Below, piece after piece: positions 31,148 through 50,701 of a stretch of DNA of 64,000 nucleotides. The translations under genes were made by a program, and so were the position numbers. Position 1 is the stretch's first letter; every line of letters starts with the position of its first letter. Source of the DNA: Casuarina equisetifolia (lineage: Eukaryota > Streptophyta > Magnoliopsida > Fagales > Casuarinaceae); the NCBI GenBank assembly GCA_028551475.1, contig CM052354.1, forward strand, positions 31,333,258 through 31,397,257. Reading direction: 5' to 3'. The notes below the pieces were generated by a model. It did no database searches. It saw only the letters and a program-made list of their open reading frames with translations, and was not told the origin of the DNA.

Positions 31148-33848
31148 ATAGCATTGTGAGTCAGGTACTAATATTTTGAAAATAAATTGGGTTAGCTGTC
31201 ACGTTATCAAAAGATGCACGATTAATGGATCTAGAAATGAGACAAATGGCAGACAATAAAGGATCACTTGGCCTTTAATATTAAATGTTACAATTCCTTA
31301 CACCTTTTATTCCTTTTATGATGTGTAAATGTTTTTTTTTTAAAAAAAAAAAGACATACATTTGAGATGTATAAATTTATATATTTATTAATAATAAATA
31401 AATAAATTTTAAAAAAATGAAAATTATATAGGAGAGGTCAGTATTCAGGTAAGACAGTTTCATTACTTTCTAAACCCAAAAGTTTTAAAAAAAATACAAA
31501 AATTTAGTTAAAATTCAACGAGACAATGATTTTCGTAATTGTATCTAGTCCCCTGATATCAATAAAACATTATGGAAATGATGAACATTATGTATATCTA
31601 CTTAGGAATACAGGCACGTGATTGAGAAGGTTCTAGAAAAGTTAAATTATATGTAATATAATCATTAGCACTTGTATGTCCAATTCAAATAATTTGAGTT
31701 TTTTGTTTGAAAACTATACCCACCATGTAGATACTCTCTCCCCCCATTCAACATAGCTAAGATTTTGTCATAATACTTCTCTAAAATCTAGAGAATCTCC
31801 TGTTGATTTAACAATTGACTCTCTACACGCCGAAAATGATTAAATTTATCTGAAAGCTACCATAGGTACCACCAAACTTGGAAGGCGTGCATTTGTAAGC
31901 TCCACTGAGAGGATTGTTAGGATCCACAAGAGGACAATCCCATTACGACAATCTTAGTGTTCATAATATAGGGATTCGAAGTATGGTTGTCATATGCATC
32001 TAGCACAAAGGAAAACTTGTTCTTTCCAAATCAGTAATTTTCATGTGGCCTGGTCGGCCTTATCTTGGCAAGCTCATTTTTAGCTTCTATAAGCCCAAGT
32101 TTATTACCAGATTTCTAGTCACTAAACTCATGAACGGGGACTTGAATCTCATTATCTTACAACAACTAGTATTAAAGTCTTGTTAATTTGTTAGTAGCCT
32201 TATAGAATTACTAGCATCTTGAAGTCTGCTTTCACAACATTTTACCGTTTCCTTTCAACTAAGATCCTTATCTTACCAGAATTGGTATTAGAGCTTTGTC
32301 AATTTGCTAGCAGCCTAATGCAATTGCCAGCATCATTGTACAATTATCCTTCCGGATCTAGCCCAAGGTCATCCCTTGGAAAGCTGCATGATTAATAGAT
32401 CTAGGAATCAGACACATGGCAGATAACAAAGGATCACTTAACTTTTGACAAAAAATATTATAATCCCTTGAACCATAATGTTCATTACATGAAGCGTAAA
32501 CTTCAATACACATGGCAATTTTAATAGAAAGATTTCTCAAATGCTCATTGTGATCAAATATTAAATAGGAGAGGTCATTATTCATCTCAAGCATGTTGGC
32601 TCATTGTATGAATCTATATAATGTGAACTTATATCAATGATGCATAAATAATCATTCCCTACCATGGTGATGCAATGTGATTTTATTAGTTCATTTAATT
32701 GTACACATGTTGTACATATATTTCTCTTATACATATATGATACTAGCTGATATGGGCCTTTGTCCATCTTATAAACTTTGATAAATAAGGTTATTTATAT
32801 GGACATTTTATTAATTGGCTAAGTCTCTCATCTAGCTCTCCGTTTATATATATATATAATATATTTAATGTTTTTAGAAGGAGAAATTTTAGAAACAATA
32901 ATGTAATTTGTTTTATTGTGTTTAGTCATAGGAAATTACCCCTCAAGGTAGTTTTGCCACATCAACCATCATGCCTCTCTCTCTCCCATAAAACACTAAG
33001 TACACTAACTCGCAAATAACCTACAACTCACACACATTAAATAACTATTTATTCACACATGTAAATATAAGGGGCTTTTACGCAATCATTGTTAGTCACC
33101 TTTTCTCTAATTTTCATAAAGTAACTTTCATCTAACGAGTATTTAGAGATAATAGAATAAAAGATTTAATCCAAAAGGACGGTGCAAATAAAAAAATACG
33201 GTATGTTTTCAAATCTATTTTATATTGAATATAGAAACTCATTTATCTTTTTATGATCAATGCTCAGATCCTGTAAAAAAATCTCATTTGAGACCAAATT
33301 TTCTAACAAGGCAGTCTTATTACTCTCTTAACCCATTTTTTTTTAGAAAATACAAAAATCTAGATAAAATTTAATGAGACAACGATTGTCCTAATTGTAT
33401 CAGTCCCCGATGTCAAATTTGTCTTGAAGGCGGGTTATAAAAAATACTGTGGACATGATCAACATTATGTGAGGAATATGTGCATGTGATTGAACAGACT
33501 CTGTAGACAATTTAAATTACACGTAATATGATTATTACACCGCATGGATGTAACCAGGGTATGAGTTTCCCCGCATCTACCCTTTCAAACTAATACTGAC
33601 GGCCAAAAAGTTGAGGAGAAAAGAAAAGATAGATTTCACTCCTTTGCCTAAATTCTCACACCAGAACTTGTTTATCCCAAAAGCCAATATTGCAGATTAT
33701 TTTGGATGACATACGATACTACACTGCTCTTCCACCATAACTCCAAACCCGAGGAAAGCCAAAGATAAAAAAGTAGAAGAAGAAGAAGAGAAAGACATAG
33801 AAGCGTCCACAAGTTCGATGTACACAAATCACACTTCCACTCCCGGCT
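31148..33848. repeat. Intergenic DNA with duplicated upstream and module pieces
   Basis: Positions 31,200-31,330 and 32,370-32,540 are two copies of the same upstream DNA, also found at 8,580-8,740. Positions 31,490-31,800 and 33,340-33,540 are copies of the block at 8,930-9,300. Positions 31,840-32,050 are module copy G (aagaggacaatcccattacg). Positions 32,130-32,340 carry one or two ~180-bp repeat units. A TA run lies near 32,847-32,870. Positions 33,540-33,848 are the 3' flank of GSTU-g. No gene is supported. Confidence 0.55.
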
Positions 33849-34717
<869 letters not shown>

Positions 34718-34770
34718 TCACTTACAAAGGCTCGGAACCATGGAAGCGTTTGATTTCTGAGTCAACGATC

Positions 34771-34791
34771 CGATGTCATCGCTTCCGTCAG
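34771..34791 (-). promoter_or_regulatory. as-1-like element of GSTU-g
   Basis: The minus strand reads CTGACGGAAGCGATGACATC, 123-143 bp upstream of the ATG. Just downstream, towards the gene, the minus strand has CGTTGACTCA (34,759-34,768), a W-box-type TTGAC core that recurs in several sister promoters. Confidence 0.62.
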
Positions 34792-34989
34792 ATATCAGTG
34801 GGTATTTTGATATTGTTAAAATAAAGTTAGTATCTTATTATACAAATAATTTCCAAACCTAAACCGTTCATAAATAAAGTTGGACCGATGAAGTGGTTAG
34901 TGTTGCTAATTCTAATCATTCCTTGATAAATGATCAAGTATTACATATTATCAAAGAAAATACAATAATTTAATTACAACATCCTCATT

Positions 34990-36330
34990 TTGTGTGTGTG
35001 TGTGTGGCATCTTGAAGTCTCTTTTGCTTAAGAGGTCTCAAGTTTAAACACTTATTTCCCTGCACCTCTTTCTTGCAATAACTTATATCAAACTCACATT
35101 ATTTCCTATCAACTATTATTATAAATTTTCATTATCTCACACCTACTAGTGTTAAGCCTTCTTCATCTGTTAATAGTCTAGTGGAGTTACTAACATCTTA
35201 AATCCTCCTTTGCCTAGAAAGTTGCAAGTTTGATACCTACTCTCTACATCACTCTTTCAATAATTTGTATCACAATTATACATTTTCCATTAACTAATAT
35301 CATAATTTCATTATCTCACAATAACTAGTATTAAAGCTTTGTCAATTTGCTAGTAACCCAATGGAGTTACTAGCATCTTAAAGTTTCTTTTGCCACACCT
35401 CTTTCTCCTAATAACTCATATCAAAATTCTATTATTTTCTATAAATTAATATCATACCCATATTATCTCACAACATCTAGTATTAAAGCCTTGTTAATTT
35501 GCTAGTAGACCTAGCGAACTTACTAGCATTTAAATCCTCCTTTGCCTAGGAAGTGTCAAGTCCTCCTTTCCAAGGAAGTCTCAAGTTCAATAGCTATTTC
35601 CTACATTTCTTCCAATAACTTATATCAAAATTTTAAATTTCCTATTAATTAATATTATAGCCTCATAATCTCACAACAATTGCTAATAAGGCTTTGTCAA
35701 TTTGGCAACAGCATAATAGAGTTATCCCAATAATATAGAGCTCACTTGAAAAATTAGAGTTTCATCCTCAATACTAAATAATGATCATGATGAGTCATCA
35801 TCTAGTTTCACAAGTGATACACCTAATTCCGAATTAAATTATTATTCAATGTCCTTTCTCAAATGAGCAACTAAAAAGTAAAGTTAAATTTATTTGATCC
35901 TATTTTAAGACTTTTTTTCCCATTATTGAGGGTATGTAATTTTGAGTTTGGATTAGGCTTATACCTTGCCTTTTTATTTCAACAAGATATGGTATTTTAA
36001 TCCAACCTTTATTAATAAAAGAAAACTTTCATTTGAAATAAAAAATAAATAAAAAACAATGGACTTACCAACTTCTTGAAGCCTTCTTTGCATAGGATGT
36101 CTCAAGTTTGACACCTATTTTCCACACCCCTTTCTCCTAATAAATTATATTAAAATTCTATTATTTGCTATCAACTAATATCATTGTATCATTATCTCAC
36201 AATTGCCAATTTCAACACTCTTTAATTTTCTAGTAATTCAATAAAGTTATTAGTATCTTGAAGTCTCGTTTGCTTAAGAAGTCTCAAGTTGGATAATTAT
36301 TTCCTACGCCTCTATCAAAAAATATCCTCA
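34990..36330. repeat. Tandem array 2 of the ~180-bp repeat
   Basis: About six diverged units with the landmark order of array 1. A unit boundary near 35,700-36,060 is broken by about 300 bp of unrelated AT-rich sequence. Preceded by a short TG run near 34,992-35,006. Confidence 0.78.
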
Positions 36331-37444
36331 ACTCCTATTTCCACAAGTATCAAGGTTGGCAATTCAAGGCCAAGGGATGTTGAAAATTAACAAAATTGAA
36401 ACTAGTAGCAAAAGCTTAGGCTTTGTGGAAATTTGGGTGTTTGGCATTCTCATTAAATTTATGAAATAAGTACACAGAATTGTAAATCCAAGAATACATT
36501 ATGCTTGTCGCCCAAGAGAGCAAAAAGAATTTGAAGCAGAACAGCAACGGAGAACATGTACAAGAATATATGCTTATAAGTTTAGATACACGGTTGTTCT
36601 AGTAGAATTGATGCAATGCGAACTCCATCTCTGTAACACTAAAGACAAATGAATCATAGAAGATTAAATAATACCCACCAAACTTCAAATGAGAACAATG
36701 ACATTGCCTACAGGAGGCAAAACTTTACCTCGTTAGGATTTCATTGGATGTGAAGATCTAATCCATGGCGTCCTAGAAAGAATCTAGGAAAGAAAATGCC
36801 ATCTTGGGATTTCAGAAGAATGATTTGGTTTGAAGTATGGTTGTTGGAGGCATCTAGCACAAAGAAAAGCTTATTCTTTTCCAAATGAGTAATTTTCATA
36901 TAAGGCATAGTTTTTCCTTCCAAACAGCAATTTTTCTAGAACTAATATCATATCTGGATTCTCATTCAGATGCAAATAAAGTGAGTTTCCTAGCTAAAGT
37001 AATTGTTTAGTTAGTATCATTCAGTGTGTTGTCAAAGGCCCTGTATTGATATCTGGTTCCATGCGATTGGCTTTCACACATTTACAATAATATAAAAGTC
37101 CTGCAAAAAGTAAATGCCTGGAGTAAATATTGAATTGGTAAGAGAGTAAAGTGGCTAACCCGAGAACCTTATCTCCAACGGTGAGACCCCATGGATGTGA
37201 CTCAGGCTATGACGTTTCCCCACATCTACCCCTTCAAACTAATAGTGACGGCGAAAAAGTTGAGAAGAAAGCCAATGCTGCATATAAACCTAGGTGGACA
37301 CAACAAAGTGTCCTTATTCTGGATAACATACGATACAACACGTGCTCCTCCGCCATAACTCCAAGCCCAAGGAAAGCCCAAGAGAGAAAGACATAGAAGC
37401 GTCCACATGTTCGATGTACACGAATCACACTTCCACTTTCGGCT
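36331..37444. repeat. Recurrent segment, module copy H and 3' flank of GSTU-h
   Basis: 36,340-36,800 matches 16,519-16,990 and 44,960-45,430. 36,820-37,120 is module copy H, and 37,130-37,444 the GST 3' flank (atctccaacggtgagacccc near 37,171). No gene is supported. Confidence 0.6.
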
Positions 37445-42957
<5,513 letters not shown>

Positions 42958-43079
42958 TTACACAAACCTCAAGAGAAGATAGAAGGATGAAACTCTGAGA
43001 AGATGCAGAGAAGCGAGGGGCAGCCTTCGCTTATAGCGGCTCGGAACCATGGAAGCGTTCGACTTTTGAGTCAACGGCT

Positions 43080-43100
43080 CGATGTCATCGCCTCCGTTAG
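43080..43100 (-). promoter_or_regulatory. as-1-like element of GSTU-h, one half altered
   Basis: The minus strand reads CTAACGGAGGCGATGACATC: the distal half TGACG is TAACG while GATGACATC is kept. It lies 123-143 bp upstream of the ATG, exactly as in GSTU-g. Confidence 0.5.
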
Positions 43101-43479
43101 ATATCAGTTGGTGTAGTAAATATTGTTAAAATAAATTTAGTATCTTATTTTATAAATAATTTCCGAACCTAAACCGATTATAAATAAATTTGGACCGTTG
43201 AATCCTCATTGATGGAAGAAGTGTCGGTGTTGCTAATTCCAGTCATTGTTGATTCTTCTTCCTTTGCATGTCAAGTCCCCTGATAACTTTAAAATCAAGT
43301 TTTAGAAAACCTTACAAGTATATTTTGTCATTTAGTAAGGTTGCATAATAACCAAAAAGAGAAAATTCTCATAATTTCGTGATATATAATAACTACTAAA
43401 TAATAATAGATTGTTATTTAGTATATAAGGAAGGTTTATCTTGAATCAAATACTTTTATTTATATATTTATATGTGTGT
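43101..43479. other. Upstream flank of GSTU-h
   Basis: 43,101-43,260 matches the upstream DNA of GSTU-g (34,795-34,920). The rest is AT-rich with nothing recognisable. Confidence 0.45.
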
Positions 43480-44960
43480 TTGTTATAGCATTTATTTTAT
43501 TCTCCTAATAACTTATATCAAAATCTAATTATTTATTATTAAATCATATCATAGTTTTATTATCATACAACAACAAGTATAAGAGCTCTTTTAATTTGCA
43601 AATAACCCAATAGAGTTGCTAGTATCTTGAAGTCTCTTTTGCATAAGAGGTCTCAAGTTCAACACCCATTTCCCTATACACTATCTTCCAATAACTTATA
43701 TCAAAATTCTATTAATTCCTTTTAGTTAATATCTATAACGTTATCCCTTAACAAATAGTATTAAAGCTTGGTAAATTTGCTAATAACCTAATGGAGTTAA
43801 TTGCATCTTACATCCTCCTTTGCCTAAGAAGTCTCAAGTTCAATACATGTTTCCTACAATCCTTTCTTCCAATAACTTATATCTAAAATTCTACCATTTT
43901 CTATCAAACTAATATCATAGTTTAATTATCTCACAATAACAAGTATTAAAGCTTTATCAATTTGCTAGTAACCAAATTGAGTTATTAGCATCTTTTGATT
44001 CCTTTGCTTAATTGGTTTCAAGTCCAACATCTATTTCCCACACCCCTTTCTCCCAATAACTTATATCAAAACCTTACTATTTTGTATCAACTAATATCAT
44101 AGTCACATTATCTCACACCAACTAATATTAGAGCCTTGTTAATTTGCTAATAGCCTAATGGAGTTACTAGCATCTTGAATCCTCCTTTGCATAGGAAGTT
44201 TCAAGATCGCTACCTATTTCCTACATCCCTTTCTTTCGATAATTTGTATCAAAATTCTATATTTACCATCAATTAATATCATTATTTCATTATCTCTTAG
44301 TAATAAGTATTAAATCTTTGTTAATTTGCTAGTAACCTAAGGAAGTTCTAGCATCTTAAAGTTTCTTTTGCCTATGGGTTCTAAAGCTCAAAACTTATTT
44401 CCCACACCCCTTTCTCTTAATAAATTATATCAAAATCCTATGATTTCCTATAAACTAATATCATAGTCTCACAATCTTACAACAACTAGTATTAAAGTCT
44501 CATTAATTTGCTAGTAGACCTAGCTTCTTGAATCCTTCTTCACATAGGAAGTCTTAAGTTCAACACCTATTTCTTACATCCATTTGTTCCAATAACCTAA
44601 ATCAAAATTCTACTCTCTCCTATCATCTAATATCTTAGACTCATAATCTCACAACAATTGCTATTAGAACTTTGTCAATTTGCTGGCAGCACAATGGAGT
44701 TACAAACACCCCAAGGCCTTCATTGGATACGATGTTTCATGTTTGACACTTATTATCCATATCCCTTTCTCCCAATAAATTATATAAAATTCTATTATTT
44801 GCTGTCAACTAATATCATCATACCATTATTAGAACCTTTCAATTTTCCAATAATCCAACAGAATTATTAACATCTTGAAGCCTCCTTTGCTTAGTAAGTC
44901 TCAAGTTGGATAACTATTTCCCACATCTCCAACTAATATCATTGACAACTATTTCCATAA
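43480..44960. repeat. Tandem array 3 of the ~180-bp repeat
   Basis: The longest and most regular array, about eight units. Successive agcatctt-type landmarks lie near 43,624, 43,803, 43,988, 44,169 and 44,351, spacings of about 179-185 bp. Units keep the order caagttcaacac, ataacttatatcaaaa, attatctcac and gttaatttgctag. Several short frames cross units but none looks like a gene. Confidence 0.85.
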
Positions 44961-45469
44961 GCATCAAGGTTTGCAATTCAGGGCCAAGGGGCGTTGAAAA
45001 TGAACAAATTTGAAACTAGTACCAAATCTTAGGCTTTCAGAATGTTTTGTGTATATCTGGGTGTTTGGCTTTCTGATTAAATTTATGAATCAGTAACCAG
45101 AAATTGTAAGTCCAAGAATACAGCAATGCTGCCCAAGAGAGCAAAATGAATTTGAAGAGAATACTAATGGAGAACTTGTACAAGAATATATGCTTATAAG
45201 TTTAGATACAAGGCTGTTCTAGTATAATAGAACCGATGCCATGGAAACCCAATCACTATAACAATGAAGACAAATGAATCATAGAAGATTAAATAATACC
45301 CAGTAAGCTTCAAATGAGAACAAGAATATTGCCTAGAGGAGGCAAAACTTTACCCCGTTAGGATTCTATTGGATGTGAAGGCCTCTTCCATGGCGTCCTG
45401 GAAAGGAAATCCTATCTTGAGATTTCAGAAGAATGGTTTGTTTTAGACGCAGAAGGTTAAGACTCTGAT
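44961..45469. repeat. Recurrent segment copy and 3' flank of the transporter
   Basis: Matches 36,340-36,800 and 16,519-16,990 (gcatcaaggtttgcaattca, aacttgtacaagaatatatg, gcttcaaatgagaacaagaa). It abuts the transporter stop codon, so it probably supplies the transporter's 3' untranslated region. Confidence 0.6.
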
Positions 45470-47711
45470 TTAGCAATGGGGCACGCTGCCATCTGCTTTC
45501 TGAACAAGACGTTCTGCGTCTCCCATTTCTACCGTGGATGATCCCTTCCATTCTCCTTCGTTCTGAAACATCATTTCAATTTGCTCTAAAGATTTCCCTT
45601 TTGTTTCTGGAACGCATGTGTGGACGAAGGCAACCGCGAAAACCGAGATTACAGAGAACACAAAGAAGGTTCCGGCTACTGTAATTGCTCGGGAAACAGA
45701 GAGGAAGGACATGGCAACCACGCCGCTGCTGACCCTGCTTCCCACTGCCCCCAGCGCTGATGCTTGAGCTCTGAGCCTCAAAGGGAAGATTTCAGAAGAT
45801 AACACCCAACAGATTGGGCCTAGTCCCACCGAGAAGAACGCTACATTCCCGCAAACTGAGAGGATCGCCAATGCAATCCCGATCTTTTGATCTCCAAGGA
45901 AAGCCAGAGTAATGCTTAGACACAACAAGCACGTAGTCATTCCGATCGTGCTTACGTATAGCAGAGGCTTTCTTCCCACCTTGTCGATAAGAAAAATGGC
46001 TACCAATATGAACAGGGTCTTGGCAAATCCAACAGCAACGGTGGCCGCAAGCAGTTGAGTGTTGCCTTTGATTCCAGCCTCTTTCAGGATTGTGGGGCTG
46101 TAGTAAACAGTTGCGTCGATGCCTGTAATCTGCTGGAAGAATTGAATTCCACAGCCGGTGATCAGCATCCGCCGGACAGGAGGAGATGGATTTAATATCT
46201 CTTTCCAGACAGCTTTTGCTTCGTAACTATTGGCATTAACCGCCCCGGCAGCTAGCTGAATTTCTGCAAGTCGCTCTTCCACCTCTGTTTCACTCTCGTT
46301 TGTCTGCAACAACACTGCTCTGGCTTCGTCAATCCTGTTCTGCATAACCAGCCATCTTGGAGATTCCGGGATCACAAACAGAGCAAACCCCATGAAAGCA
46401 GAGGGAAGGATTCCGACACCGAGCATGACCCTCCAGCTTATATGCGCCGACAGTCCTGAAAACACAAAGTTCGATACGTATCCTAGAAGGATTCCTATAT
46501 TGATGAATATCTCTGGGAAGGAGGTAAGAGATCCTCTGGCAATGGAAGGTGCTATTTCGACGATATATACAGGAGCAATCATGACTCCAAAGCCAATTCC
46601 GATTCCGGCCAAGAGCCTACCGACCATCAATACTCCAAAATTGGGAGCAAGAGTCATTATAACAGCACCCGTCTGAAACACAATGGCTGAAAATGCAATT
46701 GTCCATTTTCTTCCAATGGCATCTGATGTTCTCCCACCGGCTAAACTACCCAATAGAGAAATTATACTTAAAATTCCAACAAGAACCTCTTCTTGTACCT
46801 CCGTTATCTTCAGATCCTCCTTTATGAATATAATTGCTCCACTCATGACACCCACATCTGCATATTGACAAGAAAATATTGTAAAACCATGGAATCTAAA
46901 GAACACCAAGTTCACCGTGCGAAAAGGGGATCAAGTTCACCATATGATGTTTTTAGTACATGAAACTTCAAACATTATAAGAAACTCCCTTAACTGGTTC
47001 TCCATCTGCATTCATTCCTATCTAAGAGAACCACAGCAGAGTCCTTCAGTCTCTGAAGTATATATGTGCATTACTGACTGTTCCATGACTTCTTCACGGG
47101 AAAGTAGCTATCTTTAGAAATGGTGCAGAATTTGCAATTTATTATAAAAACTGTTATACATGAAAAAGTTGTCTTCTTTATACAAGTGACACCAAAGCTA
47201 ATAATTTAAGTGCTGGTTTCAAAGATAAAATACGTTTTCTAACAGGAGTTATTCCAATCTAAACAACCATTTCTGCATATCAATTCCAATGACAGTTATA
47301 CTGTGCTTGACTAACAATTCCCATATTTGTTCAAACAAATATCTATACATTTCAGTGTCCAGTCCTAATCATTCTCTAAAAGCCAAACAATCCCGGTTCT
47401 CAGATGGGATTCTACAGTGCAAAGTTTCCAGAATACAGAAAAGTCTTCATTTTCGGTCCCAAATCCAATCAGATCAGACCAAAAACAAAGTTCCCATATC
47501 GAAAAGAGATGGAAAAGAAACACTAACCGTATCCAAGAAGCACGGAGTTGAGGGAGGCGAAGATGGCGCAGACCAAGACGAATTTCCTGGTATTCCGAGA
47601 CTTTTCTGCTACACCTTCCTCTTTGCCATCGGAATCCATCCTCCTGTACTTGTTCTTGCTCCCCATATGAATCTCCACCATCCCATTTGCCTCGCCGTTC
47701 ACCAACCCCAT
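45470..47711 (-). CDS. PLT4: Polyol/monosaccharide transporter, PLT4 type
   Basis: Exon 1 is 47711-47528 (184 nt) and exon 2 is 46857-45470 (1,388 nt). The 670-bp intron splits the Asp codon of LLGYDVGVMSGA. The product is 523 residues, with twelve expected membrane spans of the major facilitator sugar-porter family. Visible signatures are GGRTSDAIGRKW (loop 2-3), PESPRWLV (after span 6), QQITGIDATVYYSP (span 7), DKVGRKPLL (loop 8-9) and PETKGKSLEQIE (after span 12). The N-terminus NKYRRMDSD and C-terminus GDAERLVQK match my recollection of Arabidopsis PLT4, so I favour that branch of the H+-coupled polyol/monosaccharide carriers at the plasma membrane. The substrate cannot be read from sequence. 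The gene is complete and lies on the same strand as the GST cluster, with no functional tie visible. Confidence 0.93.
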
Positions 47712-48069
47712 CTCTCAAGCTCTATCCAAACCTCTCTGCCCTCGCAGATGGTTGGAGTCGAAAGGAAAAGACTTTGTCTTCGCTATTGAAGATTCAGACA
47801 AGATAGTCTTCTTCTCGGATCTGAAATGGCAGAGACAGGTAAAATTCTCCAAACTCCGGGGCTTCTTACATCTACGTGGGACCCGGACGCTCTTTTCCTC
47901 ACAAAGTTTCCATTCTGGTTTCCTCGAACCAACAGATATTCCGGCACGAGGAAGAAAAGCCAGACGGTGACTCTTCAACGCAACGGTTCCTTCCTCGGCA
48001 TTTTGCCAACCAATTATAAGCTTAGCATAAAAGGAGTAGTCAAATGCACTTAAAACGTCTATCATCTCT
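47712..48069. promoter_or_regulatory. Upstream region of the transporter
   Basis: The 350 bp upstream of the transporter ATG is less AT-rich than its surroundings, as expected for 5' untranslated and promoter sequence. A TATA-like motif on the minus strand (CTTATAATTGG, rev. of plus ccaattataag) lies at about 48,009-48,019, about 300 bp from the ATG. Short open frames on both strands have no family resemblance. Confidence 0.4.
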
Positions 48070-49150
48070 TAATCAAACGATTAAACTTATTATCTTATAA
48101 ATAAGAATTTTAGTAACTTTCTTAAGGTTATCCAATTAATTAATAGCTTACATAGTTAAATCTCTTATTTACCTTATCAACAAGGGAATGTAACATTCTC
48201 ATACTTAAATTTATGGGTCCTAATCTTATTATCTTATAAATAAGATTTTTTGTAACATTCTTAATTATGTAAGACTCATTGTCTAATTAATTTCCAACTT
48301 ACATACTTGGATTTCTTATTTGCCTTATCCACATAAGATAATGTAACATTTTTACACTTAAATTTACATTGTTCCAAACGTCCTAATCTTATTATCTTAT
48401 AAATAAGGACATTTTCTAACTTTCTTAACCATATGAGACTTGTTGTCTAATTAATTAATAGCTTACATGGTTAGATCTCTTATTTAGCTTATTCATATTG
48501 AAGAATGTAACATTCTCGTACTTAAATTTATGTTTTGTAATTTTCTTAACAATGTGAAACTTATGTCCAATTAATTAATAGCATACATACTTGGATCCCC
48601 TATTTACCTTATGAGAATGTAATATAATATTCTCATGCTTAAATTCACACAATCTTAATGTCCTAATTCTCTTATCTTATAAATAAGATTTTTGGTAACT
48701 TCTTTCATAATATAAGACTCATTATCTAATTAATTAATAACTTGCATGCTTGGATCTCTTATTCACCTATCTACATAAGAGAATGTAACATTCTCACAAT
48801 CAAATTGATGTCATCTTAACATCCTAATTTATTATCTCATAAATAAGATTTTTTATAACTTTCTTAATCATGTGAGACTAGTTATCCAATTATTAATAGC
48901 TTACATTATTAGATTTCTTATTTACCTTGTCCACGTGAAAGAATGTAATATTTTCACAGCTAAATTTACACTCTTCTAATGTCCTAATCTTATTATCTTA
49001 TTATCTTATAAATAAGATTTTTTGTAACTTTCTTAACCATGTGAAATTGTTGTCTAATTAATCAACAACATGCATGGTTGGATATCTCATTTACTTTATC
49101 GATAAGGAAGAATGTAACATTCTCATATTTCAAATCATGTTATCTTAACA
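48070..49150. repeat. AT-rich tandem array, unit about 140-170 bp
   Basis: Seven or so diverged units, each with cttattatcttataaataag, taactttcttaa, ctaattaattaatagcttaca, ggatctcttatttacctta and gaatgtaacattctca in this order. The cttataaataag landmark lies near 48,094, 48,233, 48,395, 48,675, 48,833 and 49,004, with a partial unit near 48,537. It is unrelated to the ~180-bp repeat. Confidence 0.85.
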
Positions 49151-49734
49151 TAATTAATCTCTTAAAGTGCTTGTTATAAGACATTGGATTGAGTTATAGG
49201 TTAGTTTTGATATCATTTATTATACACTAAGTATGGTTAGCTAATTGTGAATCATCATTTGCCATGTTTCGTAAAATTTGTCAAGTGTTATTCCTATTTT
49301 TTTTAAAAAAAAACAAAAATAAAAACAGAAGACAGACTATCTATAGTAGGGGTCCAGACTCTTAAGTTACTTTTCCGACCTCAGCGTCGGTGAGGGGCAG
49401 TTTGGACTTTTAACCATGGTTACAAACGTGCAACATCCTTGTTAAATGTCCAAGGAAGTGTATTTTTAAAGCTGCGCTGTCCACGTATACTCAGGATGTT
49501 ACTTCCTACTGTTCAGTGGGGGATCCAAATCTGGTTATTCCTTTGTCCTTTTTGACATTTAATATGGTTTGAAGTCTCATCTGGTAATTCTTTTAAATAA
49601 ATAAAACACTTTCTTAAGCAAATCTCAAGTTTAAGTTTAAATATTATATTTCTTTTACTCAAGAAGTATTTTTTTAACAAGACAAAATACTAAGTTGAAA
49701 ATTATGTAACAAAACATTCATCTTGCCTTAATAT

Positions 49735-49980
49735 GATCTAAACGAAATTATAAATATTTTTGAAATAAAGATGTTAAAATACCAATTTTATTAGCCAACA
49801 TAAAAGAAGATATCTATTTAAGGAAATAATTTTTTTTGAATAAATATTTCGTTCTATCATAATTAAAAATTTTATAATTTATTTTTTCTGAAATGAATTA
49901 TAATGTTGAGATATACTTTTAAATTTTTATATTTTTTTGTTCTTAGATAAATAAACTCCATTTTATTAAAAAAATATTTG
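49735..49980 (+). mobile_element. LINE 3' tail of the same family as 26,240-27,436
   Basis: Matches the last 260 bp of that LINE (compare tctaaacgaaattataaata with tctaaatgaaattatagatg near 27,193) and ends in ttttattaaaaaaat. Strongly 5'-truncated. Confidence 0.65.
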
Positions 49981-49999
49981 AGAATCTTCTTTAAAGAAA

Positions 50000-50490
50000 T
50001 AAAATGATAATAGTTTTATCATTGATTATTGATCAATTTATCTTAATCTAATAAGCTCTTTTAAGTTAAGAAGAAATCTAGTTAGTTTTGGATTCAATGC
50101 TAAAAAGAAAATTGAAAGTAATAACAATAAATATTTTAGATTCAAATCCTCTTAGCTGCATTTCTAACTAATATGAGTATATTTTGAAACCCATAAAGCA
50201 AAGTTTGGTGAAATTTCTAGGTTATCAACCAAAAAAAAAAGAGAAAACTTCAATAAAAGAAACTAGCAATCAAATTTAATGAATACATACAATAGATTAT
50301 TTACTTACCTTTTTTAGTGCATGTTTCAATCAATTTTGGAATCGAAAAAAAAAAGGGCTTGAAAATGATTTAAGATCATCCCATTTCTTTAAATTAATTT
50401 CCAACTAGATAGTCGGTCTTATTTATTATGTTGGGATACTTCGTGATGGTGACAAGTTACCCATTTATTTCTTTGGTTTGGTGGCCTGGT
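50000..50490. repeat. Left arm of a direct repeat flanking the phi-class GST
   Basis: The blocks gggcttgaaaatgatttaag, agatagtcggtctta and gtgatggtgacaagt (50,356-50,460) recur in the same order and orientation at 52,996-53,110. Positions 50,010-50,080 resemble 52,850-52,925. Confidence 0.65.
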
Positions 50491-50701
50491 AATCGTTTAG
50501 AATTACATAATAGTTCATAAACTGTTTTGCCCTTCAACTTGAACGTTGAACACTAGACACCAATCCACAAAAGCAACCCATAAAAGTCAGTCTTCTCAAA
50601 GAACAGGGAAGGCAGCAACACTAGACTCAAACTACATGAGATGAAAGCTCATGCTTATTGAAACCAAGCACCATAGATAAGCCGGCGTCAGCTAGTCCTC
50701 C

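Larger units (their letters stand above)
49151..50701. other. AT-rich intergenic DNA with a LINE tail and a direct-repeat arm
   Basis: No gene is supported. Positions 49,735-49,980 are a LINE tail and 50,000-50,490 is the left arm of a direct repeat around the phi GST (both listed separately). The 150 bp before 50,702 would be the 3' untranslated region of the phi GST. Confidence 0.5.

Noticed and set aside
46858-46915. ATG at 46,915 as the start of a single-exon transporter
   Set aside because: It would begin inside the intron and lose the first membrane span; the split Asp codon with exon 1 at 47,528-47,711 restores LLGYDVGVMSGA exactly.
43480-49150. CRISPR-like arrays
   Set aside because: The repeats are contiguous, diverged units of 140-185 bp without short repeat-spacer structure, in a plant nuclear context.
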